A DNA stretch of 64,000 nucleotides from Minisyncoccota bacterium (GCA_028704295.1 JAQVLF010000001.1:1-64000); one strand, 5' to 3'. Shown: positions 33,945-43,362, counted from the stretch's first letter. The notes: a model not told the origin generated them from the letters alone. Translations and numbers: made by a program.

Positions 33945-34765
33945 TTTATTGAATATGTCACATATACGTTAACTGTAATCGCATTCTGTCCTGCTGCTAT
34001 TGGTTCCCCTGCTTCCATAGTTTTTACACCATAAATTATTCCATAATCATTATCAGAATAACTAACTGGACTGCCTAATGACAAGTTTAAGCCCTGTGCA
34101 ATACTTTCTGCTTTTTCTCCAGCTTTTTTAATTGCTAAGTCTCTTGCCTCCTTGACATAAGCATCTTTATTACCCACTTCAAAGGTTAAATCGCTTACAG
34201 TATTTGCTCCTGCATTGAGAGCTGAACTAATAATGCTTTCTATATTATCAACATCCATTTTTATCTCAATCACCTCTTTAACCTTGTAAGATGAAATTGT
34301 AATTCCTTTCGCCTGTTTCTGGTATTGAGGTTCGATTGAAAATTCTACTGTTTTAATATTTTCAGATAAGACGCCCTCCCCCTGAGCAAAATTAATAATA
34401 TTTGTTGCTTTTCTTAAACTTTCTGCAGTTGCTTCTTTTAGAGAAGTTCCTGTTGTTTCTATTCCAACATTAACTATTGCAATATCAGGAGTTGCATAAA
34501 CCGTAGAGCTTGCACTAACTGTAATATTTCCTTTTTCTTGATTTGTGACGACTTCGCCCTGGCCTTGAGTTTTTGAAATAAGGCTATAAATGGTAGAAAA
34601 TGATAAAATTACTAAGAATATGCTGAAAATAATAGCTGCTAATTTAAGACTACCATCCAAATTATTTTCTTTCCTATAAACCGGCTTAATAGGCATTTGA
34701 GGCTGCGTTCTAGGCACGCTATTTATTGGATCTGGACTAATTGGTCGATTAAAATTTTCTTCCAT
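33941..34765 (-). CDS. SIMPL-domain protein (DUF541)
   Basis: A 274-residue protein with a proline-rich N-terminus, one membrane segment (about 42-62) and an outward SIMPL domain from about 80: ITVSASSTVYATPDIAIVNVG, SSYKVKEVIEIKMDVDNIE and the C-terminal GQNAITVNVYVTYSIK. The family (E. coli YggE-like) is linked to oxidative-stress tolerance, with structural data showing BP26-like channels. It is one of three SIMPL genes in the window. Confidence 0.93.
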   Translation of the reverse strand: MEENFNRPISPDPINSVPRTQPQMPIKPVYRKENNLDGSLKLAAIIFSIFLVILSFSTIYSLISKTQGQGEVVTNQEKGNITVSASSTVYATPDIAIVNVGIETTGTSLKEATAESLRKATNIINFAQGEGVLSENIKTVEFSIEPQYQKQAKGITISSYKVKEVIEIKMDVDNIESIISSALNAGANTVSDLTFEVGNKDAYVKEARDLAIKKAGEKAESIAQGLNLSLGSPVSYSDNDYGIIYGVKTMEAGEPIAAGQNAITVNVYVTYSIK

Positions 34766-34775
34766 AAAATTATTA

Positions 34776-35102
34776 TTAACTTATTATTGATCCAGGGGCG
34801 ACTTTATCCTCTGGTTTTAGAATTATTGGCTTGTCTTCATCCTTTACAAAAAGAATCATACCTTGACTTTCAATTCCAAAAATTGTTCTTGGCTCTAAAT
34901 TTGTAATTATTACAACTTGGCTGCCTATTAAATAAGAAGGCTCATAGTATTCAGCTACTCCCGAAACAACCGTTCTTTTCTCTTCTCCTAAATCAACTTC
35001 TAACTTTAATAGCTTATGAGAATCCTCTACTTTTTCTGCTGACAAAATCTCAGCGATTCTAAGGTCCATTTTTTTGAACTCCTCAAATGAAATATTTTCC
35101 AT
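34776..35102 (-). CDS. tRNA-binding domain protein (MetG C-terminal/EMAP-like)
   Basis: A 108-residue OB-fold tRNA-binding protein. ENISFEEFKKMDLRIAEILSAE opens it, VVSGVAEYYEP (about 58-68) and ITNLEPRTIFGIESQGMIL (about 85-103) are the typical binding face. It corresponds to the C-terminal domain of MetRS expressed alone. It may work as a separate MetRS subunit or a general tRNA chaperone. It starts 10 bp after the SIMPL gene in the operon. Confidence 0.93.
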   Translation of the reverse strand: MENISFEEFKKMDLRIAEILSAEKVEDSHKLLKLEVDLGEEKRTVVSGVAEYYEPSYLIGSQVVIITNLEPRTIFGIESQGMILFVKDEDKPIILKPEDKVAPGSIIS

Positions 35103-35145
35103 AATGATTATATTATATTATCTTAAATTATTTTTTTCAAGCTAC

Positions 35146-35667
35146 TTATCTTAACTTGAAACTTCTATAAGTTTCCTCAAATATCGGTTTTGTAGTTTCC
35201 CAATTTGATTCAAGACTATTCAAACTGACAACGAAATATGTATCGCTTACCCCCTTTCTTAATGCCATTGCTATTATATATTCATTTTCATTTTCAAATA
35301 CTTTAGCAATGATAATATGAAAAGATCCTTCGTCTTTTTCTTCTAAAATTTCCACGTTTTCAGATGATTCTTTGACTTTTGCTTTTATGTAATCAAAATA
35401 TTGCTTTGGGCTTCTTCCCTTCAGTTCTTCACTTATAAGAAATACATATGACTTAAATGGATTATCTCCATTATTCTCACTTACATTTAAAAAGGCTATA
35501 GGTCCTAATTCATTTGTTTCTTGCCATCCTTCTGGAATCTTAAAGGAATATCCTTGCATAGCGTAATATCCCTCTTTAACATCTAATTTATCAATGCTCT
35601 TCCCATAAAAAAAGCATAACACTCCAAATATTAAAATTAATGCCATCAATATTGTTTTCTTTATCAT
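35146..35667 (-). CDS. Membrane-anchored hypothetical protein
   Basis: Starting at 35667 (MIKKTILMALILIFGVLCFF) gives a signal anchor and a 150-residue external domain with GYSFKIPEGWQETNELGP (about 38-55) and EYIIAMALRKGV. The SFKIPxGW motif appears in small PsbP-like or lipoprotein-type folds of CPR, but I cannot name the family. It starts in an AT-rich stretch opposite nagZ and shares that divergent region. Confidence 0.6.
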   Translation of the reverse strand: MIKKTILMALILIFGVLCFFYGKSIDKLDVKEGYYAMQGYSFKIPEGWQETNELGPIAFLNVSENNGDNPFKSYVFLISEELKGRSPKQYFDYIKAKVKESSENVEILEEKDEGSFHIIIAKVFENENEYIIAMALRKGVSDTYFVVSLNSLESNWETTKPIFEETYRSFKLR

Positions 35668-35729
35668 AGCTTGTTTATTATATTTATCTTTACTATAATA
35701 TAACAATAAATAGTTTAATATTCAATCTC

Positions 35730-36863
35730 ATGAGTAAAAGAAATTTAATTTTAACCATAATTGTAGGAATTGTTATTATAGCTAGTATAATGATATTAGT
35801 AAATAAAAAAGAGGTTAATTCTGTCTCCCTAGATGAAAAAATTGGACAAATGCTTATATTGGGATTTAGAGGACTAGAAGTTAATGAGTCTTCTAAAATA
35901 ATTAATGATATCAACAAATACAATATAGGCGGGGTAATACTTTTTGATTATGATGTCCCATCAAAAACATGGAATAGAAATATTGAGAGCCCAAATCAAA
36001 CTAAAAAATTAATTGAGGATATAAGAAATTTAACAAGGGGTGATTTGGTCGTAGCAGTTGATGCAGAGGGAGGATACGTAAATAGATTAAAATCCAAATA
36101 TGGCTTCGCTCAAATAGACAGCGCCCAAAAAATGGGAGAAGGAGAAAAAGAACAAACCTTCTTGAAAGCTTCCCCCTTAGGGTTAGAATTAAATTATTTA
36201 GGATTTAATCTCAATTTTGCCCCAGTAGTTGATGTTAATATAAATCCTGATAATCCAGCAATTGGATATTTAGAAAGATCGTTTAATAATGATCCCGAAA
36301 AAGTTTATGAACATGCAGATGCTTTTATTGATACAATGCATGAATATAATATTGCAACTGCAATCAAGCATTTCCCAGGTCATGGAAGCTCAAAAGATGA
36401 CAGCCACTTAGGACTAGTTGATGTCACTAATACATATGACAAAGAAAAAGAACTTTTACCTTATAAAAAATTAATTGAGGATAATAAATTGGATATGATC
36501 ATGACTGCACATGTTATGAATCAAAACATTGATAGTGAAAATCCTGCAACATTATCCCCTATTTTCCTTGAGGATATTTTAAGAAATGAATTAGGATATA
36601 ATGGAATTATTGTATCAGATGATATGCAGATGGGTGCTATTATTGATAACTTTGGCTTTGATGAAGCGATTATAAAGGCAATTAATGCAGGATGCAATCT
36701 TTTAATATTTTCAAATAACAATAATAGAGAATATGACGAAGACATAGCTCAAAAAGCAGTTAATGTAATTAAAAAAGCCGCTCAAAACGGACAAATATCT
36801 GAAGAAACTATAAACGATTCATATAATAAAATTCAAGCATTGAAACAAAAATACGGAATTTAA
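35730..36863 (+). CDS. nagZ: Beta-N-acetylhexosaminidase (GH3), membrane-anchored
   Basis: A family 3 glycoside hydrolase cleaving GlcNAc, probably from peptidoglycan fragments. An N-terminal membrane segment (about 5-24) and a TIM barrel beginning VSLDEKIGQMLILGFRGLEV. The catalytic His loop is KHFPGHGSSKDDSHLG (about 212-227) and the nucleophile Asp lies in IIVSDDMQMGAI (about 290-301). Length 377 with all key residues. The gene is monocistronic and converges on a small minus-strand frame. Confidence 0.93.
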   Translation: MSKRNLILTIIVGIVIIASIMILVNKKEVNSVSLDEKIGQMLILGFRGLEVNESSKIINDINKYNIGGVILFDYDVPSKTWNRNIESPNQTKKLIEDIRNLTRGDLVVAVDAEGGYVNRLKSKYGFAQIDSAQKMGEGEKEQTFLKASPLGLELNYLGFNLNFAPVVDVNINPDNPAIGYLERSFNNDPEKVYEHADAFIDTMHEYNIATAIKHFPGHGSSKDDSHLGLVDVTNTYDKEKELLPYKKLIEDNKLDMIMTAHVMNQNIDSENPATLSPIFLEDILRNELGYNGIIVSDDMQMGAIIDNFGFDEAIIKAINAGCNLLIFSNNNNREYDEDIAQKAVNVIKKAAQNGQISEETINDSYNKIQALKQKYGI

Positions 36864-36877
36864 AAAGAGGAATGCTT

Positions 36878-36955
36878 TTAAAATTTTCCTCCTAATATTA
36901 TAACAATTGTCAGCACTATTGCCGCTACCAAACAGAATAAGTCTTCCGCATCCAT
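36878..36955 (-). CDS. Putative small membrane protein, 25 aa
   Basis: ATG at 36955 opens MDAEDLFCLVAAIVLTIVII and ends LGGKF. An acidic start and one membrane segment fit a small single-pass protein. It lies between convergent nagZ and the patatin gene, and its end overlaps a hairpin (about 36868-36890) that may terminate nagZ. Support is weak: no Shine-Dalgarno and no homologue. Confidence 0.3.
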   Translation of the reverse strand: MDAEDLFCLVAAIVLTIVIILGGKF

Positions 36956-37000
36956 TCTAGTCACTATTTTTAATATAGCAACCCTATCTTTTTTAGTCAA

Positions 37001-37822
37001 TTATAATTTGTAAATTCCAGAAATTTCTTCTTCTATTCCTACTGACTTTTTAATTGCACTTAATCTTTCTTTAGTAGATCTTTCTCCTTCCTCGATAGCA
37101 TCAAACGTCTTGCCTTGGAATATTTTATGAATTCCTAAAATGCCATAATCTTCAAAATATGGATCAATCAAAACATCGCATTCTTTTAATTCATATTCTG
37201 ATAAGCGATGCTGCATGATTGCAAAAGATCTTTCTGTCATCGAGTATATATTCTTTTTTTTTGTATTCATTACTTTATCTTCTATTCTTACTCCAATAAC
37301 AACATCTGCTCCCATTTCTTTTAACGCCTTAATTGGTACTGGAGAAGATAGACCTCCATCACAAAGTTCTCTTTTGCCGCAATCAACAAGCTCAAACACA
37401 AAAGGAACAGCCATGCTTGCTCTAACCGCGAGAGCGATATTCCCATTTTTTATCCTCACTTCTTCTCCCGTATTATAATCAGTGGCGATAACACACATTG
37501 GAATACTAAGATCTTTAAATCTTTTATCTTCAAATTTATTTTCGAAAAAATTAATTATTTTTTTTCCTTTAATCAATCCTCCTTTCAAAGATATATCAAG
37601 AAGCGATCTAATCTTATGAAAATCAGTCAAAGTCTCTTCTACTTTTTTAGTATCCTTATATAAAGAATAAAGAGACCCTACAACTGCTCCAGCCGAAGAT
37701 CCTGCAATAAAATCAATAGGAATATTATTTTCCTCGAGCACCTTTAAAACTCCAATATGAGCATAACCTTTTGCCCCACCAGAACCTAAGGCTATACCAA
37801 CTTTTTTTCTTTTTGTTTCCAT
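37001..37822 (-). CDS. Patatin-like phospholipase (RssA family)
   Basis: A 273-residue lipid acyl hydrolase. VGIALGSGGAKGYAHIGVL (about 8-26) is the oxyanion-hole motif, FIAGSSAGAVVGSL (about 38-51) the nucleophile elbow GxSxG, and LCDGGLSSPVPIKAL (about 161-175) carries the catalytic Asp (DGG). All catalytic elements of the Ser-Asp dyad are present. Cytoplasmic. Followed downstream by a terminator after a gap. Confidence 0.93.
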   Translation of the reverse strand: METKRKKVGIALGSGGAKGYAHIGVLKVLEENNIPIDFIAGSSAGAVVGSLYSLYKDTKKVEETLTDFHKIRSLLDISLKGGLIKGKKIINFFENKFEDKRFKDLSIPMCVIATDYNTGEEVRIKNGNIALAVRASMAVPFVFELVDCGKRELCDGGLSSPVPIKALKEMGADVVIGVRIEDKVMNTKKKNIYSMTERSFAIMQHRLSEYELKECDVLIDPYFEDYGILGIHKIFQGKTFDAIEEGERSTKERLSAIKKSVGIEEEISGIYKL

Positions 37823-37852
37823 TGACTTTAATTATATCAGAATCGAATGTAT

Positions 37853-37985
37853 AAAAAAAGAGACCTGTGTAACTTTACGTCTCACATTATTTGGTCTCGG
37901 ACGAATATTAGCGTCGCCCTTTAGGAGGCTCCCACTGTTCCGTGTGCATTAATGATTTGAAAGAACGAATTAGCTCTTATAAGTC
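37853..37985 (-). terminator. Intergenic stretch with a minus-strand terminator
   Basis: GAGAC/GTCTC (37860-37864 with 37879-37883) followed by T7 on the minus strand ends the transcript of the upstream membrane-protein gene. Between 37884 and 37985 there is a further weak pairing (GGACG/CGTC) and no coding frame that I can support. Confidence 0.5.
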
Positions 37986-38483
37986 TTATCTGAATATATT
38001 TTGTAGGGGGAGGAAGATATTCTCAAGCCCCTCCCGGTTCATCCTCTCGGCATAATCGGATAAGGTCTCGATTTGAGTCAAATATCTTCCTTCTTGGCCT
38101 TTGATAAAAGTTATTATGACTCCTCCCTCCTTGCATTGTCTTGGAAGCGAGTTAAAAATTTCTTTAGAACCAACTTTGAAAATATTTCCAAGTTCTTTCA
38201 CGTCTTCCTCTATAAAGTGCCACCACACTTTATTAAAAACGTCCTTGTCACTTTTAGGTAGCCGCATAAATATTTCAACTTTGTAAGTTCCCTGATCGTA
38301 ATATCTTGTTCCCTTATAAATAGGTTTTCCTCGTCTAATAAAAACAATAAGTATGTACCCTATAAGAGAAAGAAGAACTAATGTACATAAATCATTGTGA
38401 AGGTACTCTCCCATAACAGTTAATATAACTGCCACAATAAACCAAATTAATCCAACTCTGAGCGCGCTCATATAATCATTCAC
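37986..38483 (-). CDS. Two-span membrane hypothetical protein, 165 aa
   Basis: Two membrane segments (about 8-26 and 31-49) are followed by a soluble domain of about 110 residues containing KVEIFMRLPKSDKDVFNKVWW and VIITFIKGQEGRYLTQIETLSDYAE. It has more GC-rich codons than its neighbours (for example around 37995-38080). The start is at 38483 (MNDYMSAL) with GGAG nearby, or 12 bp later at the next Met. Family unknown. Confidence 0.6.
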   Translation of the reverse strand: MNDYMSALRVGLIWFIVAVILTVMGEYLHNDLCTLVLLSLIGYILIVFIRRGKPIYKGTRYYDQGTYKVEIFMRLPKSDKDVFNKVWWHFIEEDVKELGNIFKVGSKEIFNSLPRQCKEGGVIITFIKGQEGRYLTQIETLSDYAERMNREGLENIFLPLQNIFR

Positions 38484-38510
38484 TCCAAATATATAATCGA
38501 CAAATTAGTC

Positions 38511-39722
38511 TTAATTGTCAATATTTTGCCCCATTACTGCTCCAGTTGTAAAACACATTTGAAGATTAAAGCCCCCTGTTTCTCCATTCAAGTCAATAAC
38601 CTCTCCTGCAAAATATAAATTATGAATAATTTTAGATTTCATTGTTTTAGAATCAATTTCTTTTAGAGAAACTCCTCCTTTTGTTACCATTGCTTTTTCA
38701 AAACCTAAAAGACCAACAACATTTAATTCTATCTTTTTTAGATTATTTATAAGTTTTCTTCTTCCTTCTTTTGTAATATTTCTGCAAATAGTTTCTTTTT
38801 GAATATCCGAAAAATTCAAAATAATTAGGAGCAGCTTGGAAGGAATAATTTTTTCCAAAGTATTATAAATTGTTTTTTTGTAATTTTCCTCGATTGAATT
38901 CACAATATTTTTTTCTAATTCTTCAATATTTTTTAATGGAAATAAATCTAAATATATTTTATCTTTAGATTTTATTCTTTCGCTTAAATTTAATATTATG
39001 GGACCACTTATGCCAAAATGAGTAAATAATACGTCTCCAATAATTTGTTTTTCGTTATTTAGTTTAATCCCTGCGTTATACAAAGTTAGTCCTTTCAAAA
39101 GACTTACCCATTTTTCTTTTATCTCGATCGGTGTTAAGGCAGGTTTCAATTCAGTAATAGTATGACCCATTTTTTGAGCAAATAAATATCCATCGCCAGT
39201 AGAGCCAGTCATTGGATACGATTTTCCTCCGGTTGAAATTAAGTAATTTTGAGCAGATATTTCTGAACTATTTTTGAGTACAATACTTTTTATTATTTTA
39301 TCTTCTAATATAAAATTAGAAACTTCTCTATTTAATATAATTTTAACATCGTACTTATTTAATTCTTTTCTAAAAAAACTCAAAACATCTTTTGATTTTT
39401 CTGATTTAGGATAAACTTTATTATCTTCAATTTTTAAATCTAACCCATTCTCGCTAAAAAAATCCATCGTTTCTTTCACTCCAAAAGATGATAAAGGAGA
39501 TAATAGAAAGTCTCCTTGTTTACCAAATTTTAAAGCAAACTCTCTATTGGTTAAATTAGTATGAGTCAGATTGCATCTTCCTCCACCAGTTAAAAGCAGC
39601 TTGCTGCCAAGCTCTTTATTCTTTTCAAGCAAAATGACTTTCTTTCCATTTTTAGCAGCCATTATTCCTGCCATCATTCCCGCAGGACCTCCTCCAATAA
39701 TGCATAGATCATACTTAGGCAT
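38511..39722 (-). CDS. BaiN/HI0933-like FAD-dependent flavoprotein
   Basis: A NAD(P)/FAD-binding oxidoreductase of the HI0933 family. Starting at 39722, MPKYDLCIIGGGPAGMMAG (about 1-19) is the dinucleotide-binding loop; ELGSKLLLTGGGRCNLTH (about 38-55) is the family motif; ISTGGKSYPMTGSTGDGYL and, at the end, LNGETGGFNLQMCFTTGAVMG complete FAD binding. About 403 residues, typical. It overlaps ychF by 8 bp. Substrate unknown. Confidence 0.92.
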   Translation of the reverse strand: MPKYDLCIIGGGPAGMMAGIMAAKNGKKVILLEKNKELGSKLLLTGGGRCNLTHTNLTNREFALKFGKQGDFLLSPLSSFGVKETMDFFSENGLDLKIEDNKVYPKSEKSKDVLSFFRKELNKYDVKIILNREVSNFILEDKIIKSIVLKNSSEISAQNYLISTGGKSYPMTGSTGDGYLFAQKMGHTITELKPALTPIEIKEKWVSLLKGLTLYNAGIKLNNEKQIIGDVLFTHFGISGPIILNLSERIKSKDKIYLDLFPLKNIEELEKNIVNSIEENYKKTIYNTLEKIIPSKLLLIILNFSDIQKETICRNITKEGRRKLINNLKKIELNVVGLLGFEKAMVTKGGVSLKEIDSKTMKSKIIHNLYFAGEVIDLNGETGGFNLQMCFTTGAVMGQNIDN

Positions 39723-40782
39723 TGCTTTTAATTTCAATTACATCTCCATCTTGAACAACATATTCTTTTCCCTCTGTCCTAATTAAACCTTTTGCCCTTG
39801 CTAGAGCAAAAGTTTTGGAATCATATAAATCCTTCCAGCTAACTACCTCTGCTTTAATGAATTTTTCTTTAAAGTCAGTATGAATTACTCCTCCTGCATC
39901 AGGAGCTAAGCTGCCTTCTTCTAAAGTCCATGCTCTTGTTTCGTCTTCTCCTGTGGTTAAAAAAGTAATTAAGCCTAAGACTTCGTAACTTTTTTTAATG
40001 AGAAGATCTAATTTGGAATTTCCTAATCCAAGCTCCTTTCTTTCTTCATTATTTAACCCTTCTAAATCTAATTCTTCTTTGATATTGATTACGATGTAAT
40101 CCCAATTATTCTTATTAAAAATATTCATAACGTCCGAAGGTATTTCGTCTTCCTCCCCGTTTAAAAGATAAACTCTTTTTTTCAAAGTTAAGAGCTGATA
40201 TTGTTTTAATATATCTATATCCTCCAAAGAAAAATTCTGATCAATTAAAACTTTTCCCTCTTCAAGAAAGATTCGCGCTCTCTTAAGCAATTCTAATTCT
40301 TTCTCATCTTCTTTTCTTGCACCGGCTCTCATTTTCTTTTGGACAGCCTCTATTCTCTTATCAACAGTGTTCAAATCTTTCAAAGCCATTTCCATATCCA
40401 AAATCTCCTTATCTTCAAAAGGATTAATATAGGGCCTTGTGTTGATAACATTATTGTCTTTAAAACATCTCAAAACATAGAGGATAGCATCAACTTCTCT
40501 GATATTGGCTAAAAATTGATTGCCTAGTCCCTCTCCTTTATTAGCTCCTTCAACAAGCCCTGCAATATCAACAAACTCTATTGTTGTATAAATTTTCTTC
40601 TTGGATTTCATTAAGTCTCCCAACATATCAACTCGTTCATCAGGAACAGCTGTTACTCCAACATTTGGATCAATTGTACAAAAAGGATAATTAGCACAAT
40701 CAACCTGTTTTTTTGTAATAGCTCTGAAAAGAGTAGATTTGCCGACATTCGGAAATCCAACAATTCCAATATGCAATGACAT
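39715..40782 (-). CDS. ychF: Ribosome-binding ATPase YchF
   Basis: An Obg-related P-loop NTPase associated with ribosomes, preferring ATP. Starting at 40782 (MSLHIGIVGFPNVGKSTLF) gives Walker A GFPNVGKST. FVDIAGLVEGANKGEGLGNQF (about 65-85) is the G3 region; the central coiled coil follows; the C-terminal TGS-like FFTxGEDETRAWTLEEG appears as FLTTGEDETRAWTLEEG. Length about 355 is normal. Confidence 0.97.
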   Translation of the reverse strand: MSLHIGIVGFPNVGKSTLFRAITKKQVDCANYPFCTIDPNVGVTAVPDERVDMLGDLMKSKKKIYTTIEFVDIAGLVEGANKGEGLGNQFLANIREVDAILYVLRCFKDNNVINTRPYINPFEDKEILDMEMALKDLNTVDKRIEAVQKKMRAGARKEDEKELELLKRARIFLEEGKVLIDQNFSLEDIDILKQYQLLTLKKRVYLLNGEEDEIPSDVMNIFNKNNWDYIVINIKEELDLEGLNNEERKELGLGNSKLDLLIKKSYEVLGLITFLTTGEDETRAWTLEEGSLAPDAGGVIHTDFKEKFIKAEVVSWKDLYDSKTFALARAKGLIRTEGKEYVVQDGDVIEIKSNA

Positions 40783-40813
40783 AGGCAAATATTATCTTTA
40801 ATGGGGAGAAAAG

Positions 40814-41620
40814 TCAATTAATCAAAAGCTTTGCCTCCTCTTTCAATGCTTTTAAATAATCATCTTTTATTTTATATTTTTTAAGCGATCTAACTTTGTC
40901 TAAATTTTTAATTAAAAGTAGATCCTCCTTCACAAAAATATCGATATAATTTTTGTTAAAGGAAGGCAAAATTGTAATTGGATAAAGCTTTCTTTCATCT
41001 ATTATGCTTTCAAGTCCATGCTCAACCGGATATTTCCAACCTAAAAGTTTTATTTTTTTACATTTGGCATATCTAACAGCATTTTCTGTGAATTTTTCGT
41101 TTGTGACGACCATAGCTTCTACATTTTTATTTAATGAATTGTTCCTAAGATCATCTAAAACTGCAAAGCTTTTTAAAATAACATTCACATCTACCCTATC
41201 TCCTGTCGCATTCCTATATTTACATTCCCCTATATATTCAACCTCGTTATTTTTTGCTATAAAATCTATTTCATAAACAATGCATCTCCCTTTAACCATT
41301 TTATTATTAATTACTCTAAACCCCAATTCTTCAAAAATTCTTTTTATATATTTTTCAAAGACAAAACCTTCCGGTCCTATTCTTTTAATCGCATACTTTA
41401 AATCAAATCTTAAGGCAGAGGCTTTTTCTTCCTTATTTAATTTTTGTTTAACCAGCTTATAAATATCGAAAGTGGAAATATTCGAGTATATTTCTTTTTT
41501 TATCTCCTTAGTAATTTTATGAGCTACATCTAAATCAGCTCCGCTTTTAACAAGAGAATTATATATTTTTTTAGAAGAAAACGGTTCTTTTTCACCCAAA
41601 GAATTGATAATATTTACCAT
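40814..41620 (-). CDS. ATP-cone plus PD-(D/E)xK nuclease-like protein
   Basis: A 268-residue fusion. Residues about 4-90 form an ATP-cone (MVNIINSLGEKEPFSSKKIYN through DVAHKITKEIKKEIYS), a nucleotide-sensing module usually at the N-terminus of ribonucleotide reductases. Residues about 95-190 resemble an Mrr-type restriction-endonuclease fold: GFRVINNKMVKG, then YEIDFIAKNNEVEYIGECKYRN with the D-(x)n-E-x-K pattern. The pairing suggests nucleotide-regulated DNA cleavage; biological role unknown. A TA-like partner is not evident. Confidence 0.8.
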   Translation of the reverse strand: MVNIINSLGEKEPFSSKKIYNSLVKSGADLDVAHKITKEIKKEIYSNISTFDIYKLVKQKLNKEEKASALRFDLKYAIKRIGPEGFVFEKYIKRIFEELGFRVINNKMVKGRCIVYEIDFIAKNNEVEYIGECKYRNATGDRVDVNVILKSFAVLDDLRNNSLNKNVEAMVVTNEKFTENAVRYAKCKKIKLLGWKYPVEHGLESIIDERKLYPITILPSFNKNYIDIFVKEDLLLIKNLDKVRSLKKYKIKDDYLKALKEEAKLLIN

Positions 41621-41625
41621 AAAAA

Positions 41626-41955
41626 TTATCTATTATCGCCATCGCCATGAATTTGATTTCTTTCCATTCTTGAAAAAAGCTTTTCAATATTTCCTTCTGC
41701 AACATCATCAAATTCAATGCCTAGCTCTTTTGATAAATTAGCAATGTACCAAAGTACGTCTCCTAATTCTTTTTTTATCTCCTCCTTTTTTTCAGGAGAA
41801 ACTACTCCATTATTATCTCTTAGAACTTTCTTTATTTTTTCTGCCACTTCCCCTGCTTCCCCAACAAGTCCCAAAGTGGGATATATGAAATTATTATTTA
41901 TATTTGGATAAACCGCAGTTTGTCTTGATTTCTCTTGATATTCATTAAATGTCAT
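41626..41955 (-). CDS. MazG-like nucleotide pyrophosphohydrolase
   Basis: Starting at 41955 (MTFNEYQEKSRQTAVY) the protein is about 109 residues. GLVGEAGEVAEKIKKV (about 27-42) and KKELGDVLWYIANLSKELG (about 59-77) hold the ExxE and ExxD acidic motifs of the all-alpha NTP pyrophosphohydrolases, likely a house-cleaning enzyme for noncanonical NTPs. It overlaps the cohesin-like gene by 11 bp and precedes the ATP-cone nuclease. Confidence 0.93.
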   Translation of the reverse strand: MTFNEYQEKSRQTAVYPNINNNFIYPTLGLVGEAGEVAEKIKKVLRDNNGVVSPEKKEEIKKELGDVLWYIANLSKELGIEFDDVAEGNIEKLFSRMERNQIHGDGDNR

Positions 41956-43351
41956 ACAATTTATTTTTATTATTTTTCTTACTATTTTTACGAGACTTTT
42001 TCTTCTTTTTATTTCCATTATTCTTCCATTTAGTTAGAAGGATATAAAAAGCTAATACAGCTAAAATAGCTAATCCAGAAAGCACCAAAAATTGAGCTGC
42101 TATATTTACAGCCATTTTTTTATCAATAATCAGAATCGCTTTTTTATTTTTAACGCTTACACCGTCATCTCCGATCGTCATTAAGTACAAACTATATAAG
42201 CCTGGATCAAGCTTATCTATAGCGTACACAAATTTCCCATCATTAGAAACATTTGATATTTTTTCTATATTAGATTCCTGTCCCAATATAGAGGCATAAA
42301 CTTTCGAATTAGGATCATCAACATAGCCTGATATAAACAATTCATCTCTTCCTAATATGATACCAGAAAAATGAGGAGAATTAATCTCTTTGACTTTAAT
42401 ATTTTCTTCCTTTTCTAAATAATTTGAAGCTTTATCATACGCTCTTAATTTAACTTCATAGTTTCCTTTTTTAATTGGATTCAAATTAAAAGTATTTTCT
42501 GTTGTATAATATTTCTCATTTAAACAAGGAATTTCTATTTCATAAAAATCAATCGAGGATAAATCATCAACTGCATTAAGTTCGATTATACCATCCACTA
42601 TGTTTGCATCAAAGCTTTGAGGATTTTTAGTGTCAATCATTATCTTTCTATGTTCAATAGAGCTCCATTTTCCATCTAAAAAACACCTTATATGAAAATA
42701 CCAAATTCCATCATCAAGCTTAATCTCTTTTTCATATATAGGTTCATTATAATCTACGCTTGGATAAGAATCTGGCTTATTATCTATTAGAAGCTTAACT
42801 CTTTCGGTTCCTTTGGGAAGCTGCCAAGATAACTTTACATCTTGATTTGAGTAAAAGCTGTTTGGATCAGGATGAGTAGAAGAGGATATATTAAAAAGGC
42901 TTATTTTTTCCTCTCTTAATAATGAATCTACTTTGTTAAGTTCATTATCTGCTGTCAATGTTGTTCCAGATGCAATACTAAGCTTGAGATCATTGCTTTC
43001 TCCTATCTTTTTAAAGAATAAACTAAAAAGATTGTTGCCATTTATTTCAGAATTAAAAATACCATTAAAAAATAAAGCACCATCTTCACTTAGATGCGGC
43101 TCTATTCCCCATTTTTCTAATATGGAATCATTACTTTTTTGAACATTTAAAAGCTCAAACTCGTTTGGATCAAAATTTATTACTCCTTCAATGGCTTTTA
43201 AAATTAAGCTATCTGAATCAACGCTGATTTGAGCTTCCAAAATACCGTTGTTCTCAAAAACATTGTAATGTAAAGAAGCTGCGTCAGCTTTTATTATAGG
43301 GATAAATATGCTTAATAATATTAATAGAAGAAAAGAGGTTGCTTTTTTCAT
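41945..43351 (-). CDS. Secreted cohesin-like surface protein with C-terminal membrane anchor
   Basis: Signal peptide (about 1-23), then a cohesin-type beta sandwich from about 28 to 150 (LHYNVFENNGILEAQISVDSD, IEGVINFDPNEFELLNV, FFNGIFNSEINGNNLFSLFF), followed by two Ig/fibronectin-like domains with NSPHFSGIILGRDELFISGYVDDPN near 355. It ends with a membrane span (about 425-446) and a Lys/Asn-rich tail. Cohesin-like domains mediate protein-protein docking. The tail should be cytoplasmic, so the bulk faces outward. Confidence 0.85.
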   Translation of the reverse strand: MKKATSFLLLILLSIFIPIIKADAASLHYNVFENNGILEAQISVDSDSLILKAIEGVINFDPNEFELLNVQKSNDSILEKWGIEPHLSEDGALFFNGIFNSEINGNNLFSLFFKKIGESNDLKLSIASGTTLTADNELNKVDSLLREEKISLFNISSSTHPDPNSFYSNQDVKLSWQLPKGTERVKLLIDNKPDSYPSVDYNEPIYEKEIKLDDGIWYFHIRCFLDGKWSSIEHRKIMIDTKNPQSFDANIVDGIIELNAVDDLSSIDFYEIEIPCLNEKYYTTENTFNLNPIKKGNYEVKLRAYDKASNYLEKEENIKVKEINSPHFSGIILGRDELFISGYVDDPNSKVYASILGQESNIEKISNVSNDGKFVYAIDKLDPGLYSLYLMTIGDDGVSVKNKKAILIIDKKMAVNIAAQFLVLSGLAILAVLAFYILLTKWKNNGNKKKKKSRKNSKKNNKNKLYDI

Positions 43352-43362
43352 ATTGGTTTTTC

